The notes beneath the pieces were generated by a model. That model saw only the letters and a list, made by a program, of their open reading frames with translations. It was not told the DNA's origin and ran no database searches. The position numbers and the translations under genes were made by a program. A stretch of DNA of 15,477 nucleotides from CAYNST01 sp964399955 (GTDB lineage: Bacteria; Pseudomonadota; Gammaproteobacteria; Pseudomonadales; Cellvibrionaceae): positions 1 to 15,477 of the forward strand of contig CAYNST010000081.1 of assembly GCA_964399955.1 (NCBI GenBank), read 5' to 3'. The number at the start of each line of letters is the position of its first letter. Positions within the stretch are counted from its first letter, which is position 1. This document shows positions 7,051 to 14,375 of this stretch, piece after piece.

Positions 7051-7917
7051 TCAGCTCTCGTTGTGGGTGTTTTTAATGGTGGCGCCCGTGCGCTGCAGAG
7101 CAACCACAAAGGCATCCGCCAGGGTGGCCTTGGTGATGACGTCTTCCAGATTCACACCCAGATGCACGATGGTTTGCGCGATTTGCGGCCTGATGCCGCT
7201 GATAATGCAGTCCGCGCCCATCAATCGGGCAGCGGCAATGGTCTTGAGCAGATGCTGGGCCACCAGGGTGTCCACGGTAGGCACACCGGTGATGTCGATG
7301 ATGGCAATCAGGGCGCCGGTGTCTACAATTTTTTGCAGTAGGCTCTCCATCACAACCTGGGTGCGGGCACTGTCCAGTGTTCCAATCAATGGCAGAGCCA
7401 GGATGTTTTGCCACAGTTGCACGACCGGCGTGGACAGCTCCAGCAATTCCTGTTGCTGGCGCAGAATGACCTGCTCGCGCGCCTTCTGATAAACCTCAAT
7501 GGTGAACAGCCCCAAGCTGTCAAACAGCTCGCTGGCCGCCATGATTTCCTGGCTCAACTGCTGGGGGTTATCTCCCAAATCCTGCCGCAAATAGCCAAAC
7601 AGCGGCTCTTTCAGGGAAAACACAAAACTGGCTGTATCAATGGGTGAAAACCCCTGCCGCACCCTGGAGTGGGAAATCTCCGTGAGCAACTGGCGCACGT
7701 CATCCCAGGCGGAGCCTTCTATGCCTACCTGCGCACTTTTGTCGAGTGCACTGGTCAAGGCTGACAGAAACTGGGCTGCCTGCTGGTGAAGCTCCGCCTC
7801 GGAACTCTTGTCCCGACGCACCGAGCGGGATACAAGCCCCGAAACCCAGCCCTGTAGCAGTGGATCTGTGTAGTGCGCAATTACAGCCGCAAGCCGGGTG
7901 CTCTGGTGGTTACTCAT
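7051..7917 (-). CDS. rsbR: RsbR paralogue, RsbRD-type sensor with STAS domain
   Basis: A 288-residue sensory subunit of the stressosome. The N-terminal ~140 residues are all-helical with the signature RQGFSPIDTASFVFSLK, typical of the RsbRD N-terminal domain rather than the non-heme globin of RsbRA. A linker helix (EVYQKAREQVILRQQQELLE) leads into a C-terminal STAS domain with LPLIGTLD, IDITGVPTVDT and SGIRPQIAQTIVHLG. T217 (TVDT) aligns with phospho-Thr205 of Bacillus RsbRA, while its Thr171 position is Ser183 here (GTLDS). I chose ATG 7917, which has GAGG six bases upstream (7927-7924); an ATG at 7938 would add seven residues and has no such site. It is the first gene of the six-gene operon. 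The signal it senses cannot be read from the sequence. Confidence 0.9.
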   Translation of the reverse strand: MSNHQSTRLAAVIAHYTDPLLQGWVSGLVSRSVRRDKSSEAELHQQAAQFLSALTSALDKSAQVGIEGSAWDDVRQLLTEISHSRVRQGFSPIDTASFVFSLKEPLFGYLRQDLGDNPQQLSQEIMAASELFDSLGLFTIEVYQKAREQVILRQQQELLELSTPVVQLWQNILALPLIGTLDSARTQVVMESLLQKIVDTGALIAIIDITGVPTVDTLVAQHLLKTIAAARLMGADCIISGIRPQIAQTIVHLGVNLEDVITKATLADAFVVALQRTGATIKNTHNES

Positions 7918-7954
7918 GATCATCCTCGATGTGTGCATTGATTCATGGCAAGTA

Positions 7955-7983
7955 ACTATTCAACTTATTGGCCATGCTGACAA
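7955..7983 (-). promoter_or_regulatory. Candidate sigma-70 promoter of the stressosome operon
   Basis: On the minus strand, TTGTCA (7983-7978, five of six to the -35 consensus) is followed after exactly 17 bases by AATAGT (7960-7955, four of six to the -10 consensus). Transcription would begin near 7948, giving a leader of about 30 bases before the rsbR start at 7917. It is the best match in the 198-base gap upstream of rsbR. Confidence 0.45.
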
Positions 7984-8083
7984 TTACCTTGGCAATACCC
8001 TCGGGCGGGTTCCGTTCGCAACGCCAACCGGTTTTGCCACTACGCGAGCAAATCAGGGTTGGTTCAGTCAAGATGCGACCCAA

Positions 8084-8105
8084 AGCCGCCGCGAACAATG
8101 CGGCT
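8084..8105 (-). terminator. Possible terminator of the oxygenase-methyltransferase unit
   Basis: On the minus strand, 10 bases after the methyltransferase stop, AGCCGC and GCGGCT form a perfect six-pair GC-rich stem with a 10-base loop, followed by TTGGG. The T tract is very short, so termination would be weak. The position between two same-strand transcription units fits. Confidence 0.35.
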
Positions 8106-8115
8106 ACCAACCCGC

Positions 8116-9087
8116 TCACTCGGGCAGCGTAAGCACCAGTTCCACGGCAGCTATACGCTCCACCTGCTGATAGCCGGGTTTCAGCAGTTCCTCGCCAAAT
8201 ACATCAGGGTCTATCTCCTGATAATGCCAGCGGCAGGGGTAAGCCTGCAGACGTTGCTGCAAAAGGTGCAGAAACGGGTCGTGGCCTTCCACCATAGCCA
8301 CGCCGGTGTATAACAGCAGGGTGCCGCCAGGGGTCAAGCGCGCCAGGGCCGCATTCACTATCTGCTCGGAGAGTCCTGCGCCCAAAGCCCCTCCTCCGTG
8401 TCGATAGGCGCGCTCTTGCGAGTCCAGCATGTAGGGCGGATTGGCGACGATCAGATCAAATTGCCCGCTTACCTCGCGCAGCAGATTGCTGTGCACCGGA
8501 GTAACATTCTCACACCCTGCCAAGCGCGCATTCACCGAACTCATGCGCAGTGCCTGGGGATTGATGTCCAGTGCATACACCTGTGCCCCGGGGTAGGCCC
8601 GGGCCACCAGCATTGCTCCGGCGCCGGTGCCGCAGCCAATGTCCACGGCGCGGTGGGTACGCCTCTCGTTGCCTTGCAGATGTGACGCGATCAGGCGGCC
8701 AAACCTATAGGTGTCCGGGCCAAAAAAAACGGCGTCGGAAGCGTCGGTTGGGTAGGCGGAATGCGCGCACAACAGCCCGCGGAAGTCGGCGAAGCGCACC
8801 TTGCTGCGCCACCGGTCTCCGTCCCGCTGCAGCACCTGGGCGGCCTGCATCAGCTCAAACAGCTGATCATTGATCACCGAGCGGGCAAAGGGCCGGCTCC
8901 AGCCAAAAATGTCCCGCAGGTTCTGGGCGTGGGCTGCGGCCGCACGCTGGTTGTTGTACTGATGACTCAAAGGCGTTATGGCGGTGAAGCTGTATGCGGC
9001 CTGCTGCAGATGGCGCCCCAGCTCGAACAGGGCTTGGTCTGCCGCAGACAATTGTGTGGCCCTGCTGGGCTGAGTGGCTGTAGTCAT
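8116..9087 (-). CDS. Class I SAM-dependent methyltransferase
   Basis: A 323-residue protein with an N-terminal helical region of about 120 residues, then a Rossmann methyltransferase domain. AdoMet motif I is DIGCGTGAG (149-157), an acidic motif II follows (YALDINPQAL, D174), and NPPY is at 216-219. NPPY is typical of enzymes that methylate an amide or exocyclic amine nitrogen (HemK/PrmC, RsmC and similar). The region after NPPY is like the methyltransferase small-domain family. The domain alone does not reveal the substrate. I chose ATG 9087, with AGGA about 5 bases upstream and 32 bases after the stop of the preceding gene; a start at 9216 would overlap that gene by 97 bases. The context suggests co-expression with the iron enzyme 9120-10580. 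It could be a release-factor or ribosomal-protein methyltransferase relative, but the pairing hints at small-molecule modification. Confidence 0.8.
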   Translation of the reverse strand: MTTATQPSRATQLSAADQALFELGRHLQQAAYSFTAITPLSHQYNNQRAAAAHAQNLRDIFGWSRPFARSVINDQLFELMQAAQVLQRDGDRWRSKVRFADFRGLLCAHSAYPTDASDAVFFGPDTYRFGRLIASHLQGNERRTHRAVDIGCGTGAGAMLVARAYPGAQVYALDINPQALRMSSVNARLAGCENVTPVHSNLLREVSGQFDLIVANPPYMLDSQERAYRHGGGALGAGLSEQIVNAALARLTPGGTLLLYTGVAMVEGHDPFLHLLQQRLQAYPCRWHYQEIDPDVFGEELLKPGYQQVERIAAVELVLTLPE

Positions 9088-9119
9088 GGTGATCCTGTGA
9101 TGGAGGTAATACTTTCGCC

Positions 9120-10580
9120 TCAGCAGAGGCGGCTGCTGAACAGCCGGGTAGCCAGCAAGCCGGCGGCGGTAGGATGCTTTGCCGGCGACATGAGCTGGAT
9201 CAGGCGTTGCATGCACAGCTCATCGTCCAACAGGCGCAGCTCGCGGCCCAGGTGCGTCAGGTCGTAGTCGATATCTCCCGGTATAGCCGGCAGCGGTTGC
9301 TGCTCAACCGAAGGCTCCGTTGTGTGCTGCTCCGAAGCAGCGAAGTTGCGATAGCGTCTAAACGGCTTGGCGCGGGGGAGCTCTGTGCCGTCTGGCGTGC
9401 CGACCCCGGACGCACCGCAGGCCAGCCAGTCTCCGGCTATCCAGTCATACAGCAATTGCGTCTCATAGGGATTGAATACGCCGAACATGTCGGCGTCGCG
9501 GCCGGTGATGAGTTGCCAGAAGCGGCTTTGCCTAGGGTCCTGGTGACGCTGAATCCAGCCACGATCCTCCAGTGCGCGCAAAAACCCGGGGATCTGCCCC
9601 GGCTGTGCCAGCCACTCGCTAACGGTTCGCCCGCCGATGCGACAAAAGTTGGAGTGCATCTGCGCGCCAAATACCCGTTTGCGCTCCAGCATGGCCACCA
9701 GTTGATCCTGCAGGTTGAAGCCTGCGGCAATTGCAGTGGAATTGAGGCCCAGATCATTCAGGCGGAAACCATTGGCAACTCGCTGCAGATAGGCGCTGCG
9801 GTCTCCGGCGGCGGGCATGGTGTCCAATACGGCTTGCACTGCTTTGCGGGCGTGGCCGGTGCTGGCGTTGTCCACGGTCACGTGCAGGGTAAAGTAATAG
9901 GGGTCCAAGGTGAGTTCATTCAGCTCAAATGCGGTGATGAGCAGGTGCAATGGCAACTGTTCATACCCCAGGTTGTAGCCAATCACCTCCGGCATGTAGC
10001 CCTCGGCGTGGTAGCCCAGCGCCAGCTGCAGTGCGCCTTGAATGTAGTAATCATCGGTAAGATCGTCGTTTGGCTGGCAACCGTGCTCATCCAGTAGACG
10101 CTGGTACAGCACGACATGGTTCTGCTGCGGATCGCCATCGCCAAGCTCCTCCAGATAGGTGCGCACCAGCGGCCGAAAACGGCGATCCTTCCAGTGTTTC
10201 AGCGTGCCGTACAACCAGGCACCGTCTACCAGTTTGGTAGGCGCTATGCGCTGCAAAAAGAACATGGCATGGGAGCGGCAAGAAAAGTAGCGCCTGGGGC
10301 CGCCGGCCTTGCGCTCAGCCAGATAGTCTGCGTACTGCGCGCCCACTTTTTCAGTCTCAGTCTCTATCCATTTTTCCAAGGCTTCTGGCTGCGACGGCAT
10401 ATGGCAGGGCAAGTCGGCGGCGCAAGCCAGCTGCTCGTGCAGAAAGGTGCGTGCCGCGCTTAGGTTCCGCGATGCACCAGGGGCTTCCAGCAGCCCGCAG
10501 TAAACCTGTCGGGCGCAGGGTTTGCCTGGAAAAATTGCTACGCTCTGTAAACGACTATGCACAGAGGGGGTGATCGACAT
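9120..10580 (-). CDS. Heme-oxygenase-like iron-containing redox enzyme
   Basis: A 486-residue protein matching the iron-containing redox enzyme family (heme-oxygenase-like di-iron fold, related to UndA, SznF and CADD). Candidate metal ligands, in family order, are E145 (EELGDGD), H155 (NHVVLY), E207 (YNLGYEQLP), then H233 and D237 (LHVTVDNASTGH) with H243 close by. Such enzymes use oxygen to oxidise amines, amino acids or fatty acids. The helical core lies at about 65-260. The remaining ~220 residues are longer than in small members such as UndA and have no motif I recognise, except a region (QIPGFLRALEDRGWIQ) that looks like a small helical repeat or winged helix. The start is ATG 10580 with GGAG six bases upstream. 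It precedes the methyltransferase gene by 32 bases in what looks like one transcription unit. The substrate is unknown. Confidence 0.72.
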   Translation of the reverse strand: MSITPSVHSRLQSVAIFPGKPCARQVYCGLLEAPGASRNLSAARTFLHEQLACAADLPCHMPSQPEALEKWIETETEKVGAQYADYLAERKAGGPRRYFSCRSHAMFFLQRIAPTKLVDGAWLYGTLKHWKDRRFRPLVRTYLEELGDGDPQQNHVVLYQRLLDEHGCQPNDDLTDDYYIQGALQLALGYHAEGYMPEVIGYNLGYEQLPLHLLITAFELNELTLDPYYFTLHVTVDNASTGHARKAVQAVLDTMPAAGDRSAYLQRVANGFRLNDLGLNSTAIAAGFNLQDQLVAMLERKRVFGAQMHSNFCRIGGRTVSEWLAQPGQIPGFLRALEDRGWIQRHQDPRQSRFWQLITGRDADMFGVFNPYETQLLYDWIAGDWLACGASGVGTPDGTELPRAKPFRRYRNFAASEQHTTEPSVEQQPLPAIPGDIDYDLTHLGRELRLLDDELCMQRLIQLMSPAKHPTAAGLLATRLFSSRLC

Positions 10581-10669
10581 GCGTTACTCCGGGTTCAGAT
10601 CCACGCTTTAAATACGCGCGGGCGGGTCTCGGAAGATCAGGCTGAAGCCCAATTGGTTTGGCGAGAGGA

Positions 10670-11173
10670 TCACTCTGGCAAGACCTGCAGCCGCGCGGGG
10701 TGGGCCGGCGGGCAAAGCTCGACAAAGTGGCCCTTGACCAGATTGCCGAGATCAAGGGGAGACAGTTCAATTTCCAGCCCTCTGCGCCCACCACTGACGA
10801 AAACCGTGGGAAACACAAGCGCTGAGGTATCAATGAAGGTTGGCAGTGCCTTTTTTTGCCCAAGCGGACTGACCCCACCCAGAACGTAGCCGCTGCTGCG
10901 CACCACCTGTACGGGATCCGCCATGGCCGCCTTTTTTGCTCCGGCAGCTTTGGCGACTCGCTTCATGTTCAGCAAAGAGCCGACCGGTAGCACAGCCACA
11001 GCCAAGCCTTTGCCATCCAGGCTGACCATCAGCGTCTTGAATACGCGCTCCTGCGACAGCCCCAGCTTTTCCACCGCCTCCAGGCCGTACGAACTGCTGG
11101 CGGGGTCGTGGCTGTACTCATGCAGCCAGTGGGCTATGCCGCTTTGGCGAGCGGCCTGTATGGCGGGTGTCAT
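10670..11173 (-). CDS. ybaK: Cys-tRNA(Pro)/Cys-tRNA(Cys) deacylase YbaK
   Basis: A 167-residue YbaK/EbsC-family protein that hydrolyses Cys mis-attached to tRNA(Pro), a quality-control step after prolyl-tRNA synthetase. It begins MTPAIQAARQ and contains HDPASSSYGLEAVEKLGL, VFKTLMV with K46 (the catalytic Lys position of E. coli YbaK) and GGVSPLGQKK, followed by TFID, all classical. Length equals the E. coli enzyme (about 159). ATG 11173 is the only sensible start, though the ribosome binding site is weak. The downstream iron-enzyme gene starts 89 bases further on; co-transcription is possible but functionally unrelated. Confidence 0.95.
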   Translation of the reverse strand: MTPAIQAARQSGIAHWLHEYSHDPASSSYGLEAVEKLGLSQERVFKTLMVSLDGKGLAVAVLPVGSLLNMKRVAKAAGAKKAAMADPVQVVRSSGYVLGGVSPLGQKKALPTFIDTSALVFPTVFVSGGRRGLEIELSPLDLGNLVKGHFVELCPPAHPARLQVLPE

Positions 11174-11292
11174 GGGCGGGTTGCTTTAGAATTGGGTGGG
11201 TCGGCATGGTAAAACATAGCGCCGAGTCCGCAAAGGTCCATGGGCCCCGCTTGCAAAGCGCAAGGGGAAGGCAGAGGGCGCGGGCTAAAGAC

Positions 11293-11305
11293 CGGGGCCG
11301 CCCCG
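11293..11305 (-). terminator. Possible terminator of the glycine-zipper gene
   Basis: On the minus strand, 10 bases after the stop of the glycine-zipper gene, CGGGG-CGG-CCCCG forms a five-pair all-GC stem with a 3-base loop, followed by GTCTTT. The short T run makes this a weak candidate. It lies between that gene and ybaK. Confidence 0.3.
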
Positions 11306-11315
11306 ACATTACCGA

Positions 11316-12260
11316 TCAGAGTGTTGTGTCACCGGCTCCCGCGTCTGCCAGCACTACCCGGCCACTTTTGATTTTCAAAGTCGTACTCGCCGGTTTCTCC
11401 GCCAGGCGCACCTCTCCCTGCTCCTGCCCCAGCCGGTAGCTCACCCGGTAGGCTATCACTTGGTGTTGCGCCGCTTCTATTTCAGCCAAACGCACGGCGT
11501 CGGTGATCACCTGCCCATTCTCTGCCAGCAATAACTCACCTGGTTTAGGGGGCGAGGCCATGATCACGCTACCTTCTTGGCCACCAAGGGTATAAATCAC
11601 CTGGTAAGGCTGCTCGGCCTGCTGCCTGCCGAGGCGCGCCGCCTCGTTTTTATCGGTCACGGGATTGCCATCAACAACCGGCAGGTACTCGCCCGGCTGA
11701 AAACCGAGGCGGACCAGTCTGGAGGCGCCGTCCAGGTGGTAGGTGACATCGTAGCCTGTGGTCTGACTGGCTCCCAACTCGGTGCGGCATTGGCGTTCGA
11801 GGGTTTCATAAGTCTGCTTGCCCTGCTGTCTGGTTTGCACGGTTTTCCCGACTACACCGCCAACTATGGCGCCGGTCACTGTGGCTAACTTTTTACCCGT
11901 GCCGCCGCCGACCTGGTTGCCCAGCAGACCGCCGACTACCGCGCCTGCTGCGGTGCCGGCCACTTGATGCTCGTCTTTGGCCGCCGCCTGACGACTGACC
12001 GTCACATCTTCACAGACTTCTTGCTCTCTGCCCGCCACCACGATGGGACGGGAGTGGGTGACTTCCGCAAAGCGCGGCGCGCCGGGTTCAGCCTGCTCGG
12101 TTACCCTTATGATCTCGGCGTACTGCTGTTCCATTCCCAGAGTGATTGGTGTGACGGCTACGATATCTGCGGTCTTCACCGGGTCGCGCAGGGCGATGGC
12201 GCCAGCCGCCGTCGCCAACAGGCCGCCAACACATAGACCGATAACAATTTGCTTGTTCAT
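11316..12260 (-). CDS. Glycine-zipper 2TM envelope protein with repeated C-terminus
   Basis: A 314-residue protein. Residues 1-25 are a signal sequence or N-terminal anchor (NKQIVIGLCVGGLLATAAGA; not a lipobox). Residues about 100-140 form a glycine-zipper pair of the Rick_17kDa/SlyB type (AGTAAGAVVGGLLGNQVGGG, then TVTGAIVGGVVGK). The C-terminal half has three copies of a Y-x-V-x-Y-x-L unit at about 170-199, 219-250 and 271-301, each with a Val/Leu-rich strand and a G near the end, so it is probably beta-rich. Proteins of this kind are exported envelope proteins of unknown exact role, often linked to outer-membrane integrity. Start ATG 12260 with AGG eight bases upstream. It is divergent from pgm. 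Confidence 0.8.
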   Translation of the reverse strand: MNKQIVIGLCVGGLLATAAGAIALRDPVKTADIVAVTPITLGMEQQYAEIIRVTEQAEPGAPRFAEVTHSRPIVVAGREQEVCEDVTVSRQAAAKDEHQVAGTAAGAVVGGLLGNQVGGGTGKKLATVTGAIVGGVVGKTVQTRQQGKQTYETLERQCRTELGASQTTGYDVTYHLDGASRLVRLGFQPGEYLPVVDGNPVTDKNEAARLGRQQAEQPYQVIYTLGGQEGSVIMASPPKPGELLLAENGQVITDAVRLAEIEAAQHQVIAYRVSYRLGQEQGEVRLAEKPASTTLKIKSGRVVLADAGAGDTTL

Positions 12261-12280
12261 ACTTATTACCTAATTAAAAC

Positions 12281-12294
12281 GCTGCGGGGGCAGC
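12281..12294 (-). promoter_or_regulatory. Leader hairpin upstream of the glycine-zipper gene
   Basis: On the minus strand, GCTGC-CCCC-GCAGC is a five-pair stem with a 4-base loop, followed by GTTTTAATT, 20 bases before the ATG at 12260. It resembles a small intrinsic terminator and could be an attenuator, or could end transcription coming from the pgm side. TTTAAT in the T tract could instead be a -10 element, although no -35 is visible. Confidence 0.25.
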
Positions 12295-12447
12295 CTGGAG
12301 CTGTGGCCTGCACAGGCAGACGGACAGAACAAAAGCACTGCCGCAGCAGTATTATCCATTGCAGCTGAAGGCAACCTGAAGACACTCTAGCTGCCCGGCC
12401 GACAACTCACCAGTGGAGGATGGCACCCCAATCCACTGGCCGCTCAT

Positions 12448-12468
12448 GCTATAAAGGCCATTTATAGC
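12448..12468. repeat. 8-bp inverted repeat, possible operator
   Basis: GCTATAAA (12448-12455), GGCCA, TTTATAGC (12461-12468) is a perfect inverted repeat with 8-base arms and a 5-base spacer, about 250 bases before pgm and 188 bases before the glycine-zipper start. The AT-rich symmetrical form suits a dimeric regulator. TATAAA could double as a -10 element, but no -35 is seen at the right distance on either strand. Confidence 0.3.
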
Positions 12469-12716
12469 CCTGCCAAAGACCGTACCAGGTGCAATTGAAC
12501 GTACAAAGGGTCTATTCGGCGGGCATGCGGCTGTAGGCATCGCTGACAATCTCTGCTCGCAGTTTTGCTGGGCAGCCGCGATTTGGCAAGACCGCCGGTG
12601 AAACAACGCCCGCGCTGGCTGGAGCCGAGGCATCAAGTGGGGTTGACGCATGAGAAGCCAATTGACCAACCACCCGGTTCAGTAACTGCTGGACTGCCGT
12701 TTTACGAGGGCACACT

Positions 12717-14375
12717 ATGAGCAATCGAATTCATCCTCTTGCCGGTAAGCCGGCAACCTGCATCCCGCAAGTGGATGTGTCCAAGCTGTTGGCCGCCTAT
12801 GCGGATTTACAACCCGACCCCTCGGTCTCCACGCAGCGGGTGGCCTTTGGCACCTCCGGTCACCGCGGCGGTTCACTGCGCGGCAGCTTCAACCAGGCGC
12901 ACGTGCTGGCCATTGTGCAGGCGATCTGCGAATTTCGCAGCGGTCACAATATTGACGGCCCTCTTTTTGTCGGCATAGACACCCATGCGCTGTCGCAGCC
13001 GGCTTTTGAATCCACGCTGGAGGTGTTGGCTGCCAACGGTGTTGAAGCCCGAATATCCATGAACGGTGAGTACACGCCTACTCCAGCGGTCTCCCATGCC
13101 ATCCTGGCACACAATCGTGGACGCAGCACCGGTTTGGCTGACGGCATCGTCATTACCCCGTCGCACAATCCGCCGGACGATGGCGGCATCAAGTACAACC
13201 CCCCCAAGGGCGGCCCCGCCGACAGCAAGGTCACAGGCTGGATTGAGACGCGCGCCAATCAGTTGCTCGAAACCGGCCTGAACCGCGTCAAGCGCGTACC
13301 GTTCACTCAAGCGCGCCGAGCTGCCAGCACCCGGGAGCACGACTATCTCACCCACTATGTCACCGATTTGGAGCAGGTGCTGAACCTGGACATCATCCGC
13401 AGCGCCGGCGTGCGCATGGGCGTGGATGCACTGGGCGGCGCCGGGGTGCATTATTGGGGGCGTATTGCCGAGCACTATCGACTGGACCTGACAATCGTCA
13501 GTGACGAGATAGACCCCAGCTTTCGCTTCATGTCGCTGGACTGGGACGGCAAGATCCGCATGGACCCTTCATCCGCCTATGCCATGCAGCGAATGATCGG
13601 CTTGAAAGACCGCTTTGACATCGCCTTTGCCTGCGACACCGACCACGACCGCCACGCCATTGTGGCGCCTGGCGTGGGGCTGCTGCCCACAAACCATTCC
13701 ATGAGCGTGGCCATTGACTATCTGTTCCGCGGCCGGCCGGGCTGGAGCCCTGAAGCCGCTATAGGCAAGTCCCTGGTGAGCAGTGCACTGATTGACCGTG
13801 TGGCCAAACGCCTGCAACGCAACCTGGTTGAAGCGCCGGTCGGCTTCAAGTGGTTTGTCGACGGCTTGTTTGACGGCAGCCTGGCTTTTGCAGGAGAAGA
13901 AAGTGCCGGCGCGGCCTTCAACCGCAAGGATGGCAGCGTATGGACCACCGACAAAGACGGTATGGTGCCTGCGTTACTGTCCGCAGAGATCACTGCCAGT
14001 GAGGGCCAAAACCCCGGTGAGTTGTACCGAAAAATGATTCGTGAATTGGGCGAACCCGTCGCCGACCGGGTGGAGGCTGCCGCCAATGCAGAGCAAAAGG
14101 CCCGCCTTTCAAAACTATCTGCCAAGCAGGTAACTACCAGTCACCTGGCGGGGGAGCGGATTGTCCGCGTGCTGGACGCAGCACCTGGCAACAAGGCGCC
14201 CCTGGGTGGCATCAAAGTGATCACTGAAAACGGCTGGTTTGCCGCACGCCCTTCCGGCACCGAAGATATCTATAAGATATATGCAGAAAGCTTTCTTGGG
14301 CGCGAGCATTTGCACAACCTGCTGAGCGAAGCGCAGAGCCTGGTCGACGGTGCCCTTGCCGAGGGCGGTCAGTAA
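12717..14375 (+). CDS. pgm: Phosphoglucomutase (alpha-D-glucose specific)
   Basis: A 552-residue cytosolic enzyme interconverting glucose 1-phosphate and glucose 6-phosphate, which links glycogen and UDP-glucose synthesis to glycolysis. Same length class as E. coli Pgm (546). Landmarks: FGTSGHRG (44-51), phospho-serine loop TPSHNPPDDGG with S149, metal loop DTDHDR (D307, D309, D311), sugar loop GEESAG (393-398) and phosphate-binding RPSGTE (511-516). All four loops that define the alpha-phosphohexomutase family are intact. Start ATG 12717 with GAGGG six bases upstream. It is a single-gene unit divergent from the glycine-zipper gene. Confidence 0.97.
   Translation: MSNRIHPLAGKPATCIPQVDVSKLLAAYADLQPDPSVSTQRVAFGTSGHRGGSLRGSFNQAHVLAIVQAICEFRSGHNIDGPLFVGIDTHALSQPAFESTLEVLAANGVEARISMNGEYTPTPAVSHAILAHNRGRSTGLADGIVITPSHNPPDDGGIKYNPPKGGPADSKVTGWIETRANQLLETGLNRVKRVPFTQARRAASTREHDYLTHYVTDLEQVLNLDIIRSAGVRMGVDALGGAGVHYWGRIAEHYRLDLTIVSDEIDPSFRFMSLDWDGKIRMDPSSAYAMQRMIGLKDRFDIAFACDTDHDRHAIVAPGVGLLPTNHSMSVAIDYLFRGRPGWSPEAAIGKSLVSSALIDRVAKRLQRNLVEAPVGFKWFVDGLFDGSLAFAGEESAGAAFNRKDGSVWTTDKDGMVPALLSAEITASEGQNPGELYRKMIRELGEPVADRVEAAANAEQKARLSKLSAKQVTTSHLAGERIVRVLDAAPGNKAPLGGIKVITENGWFAARPSGTEDIYKIYAESFLGREHLHNLLSEAQSLVDGALAEGGQ

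Larger units (their letters stand above)
12261..12716. other. Divergent intergenic region between glycine-zipper gene and pgm
   Basis: A 456-base non-coding region. Frames on the minus strand (12352-12669 and 12512-12724) have no family resemblance and no ribosome binding site. Notable elements are a hairpin at 12281-12294 and a palindrome at 12448-12468. The pgm ribosome binding site GAGGG is at 12706-12710. I did not find a clear sigma-70 promoter pair for either gene. Confidence 0.5.

Noticed and set aside
1883..7917. A sigma B/RsbVW partner-switching module
   Set aside because: No anti-sigma factor, anti-anti-sigma factor beyond RsbS/RsbR, RsbU or sigma gene is present in the window.
9174..10097. 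A 307-codon plus-strand frame across the iron-enzyme gene
   Set aside because: It is antisense to the recognised gene and has no recognisable motifs or ribosome binding site.
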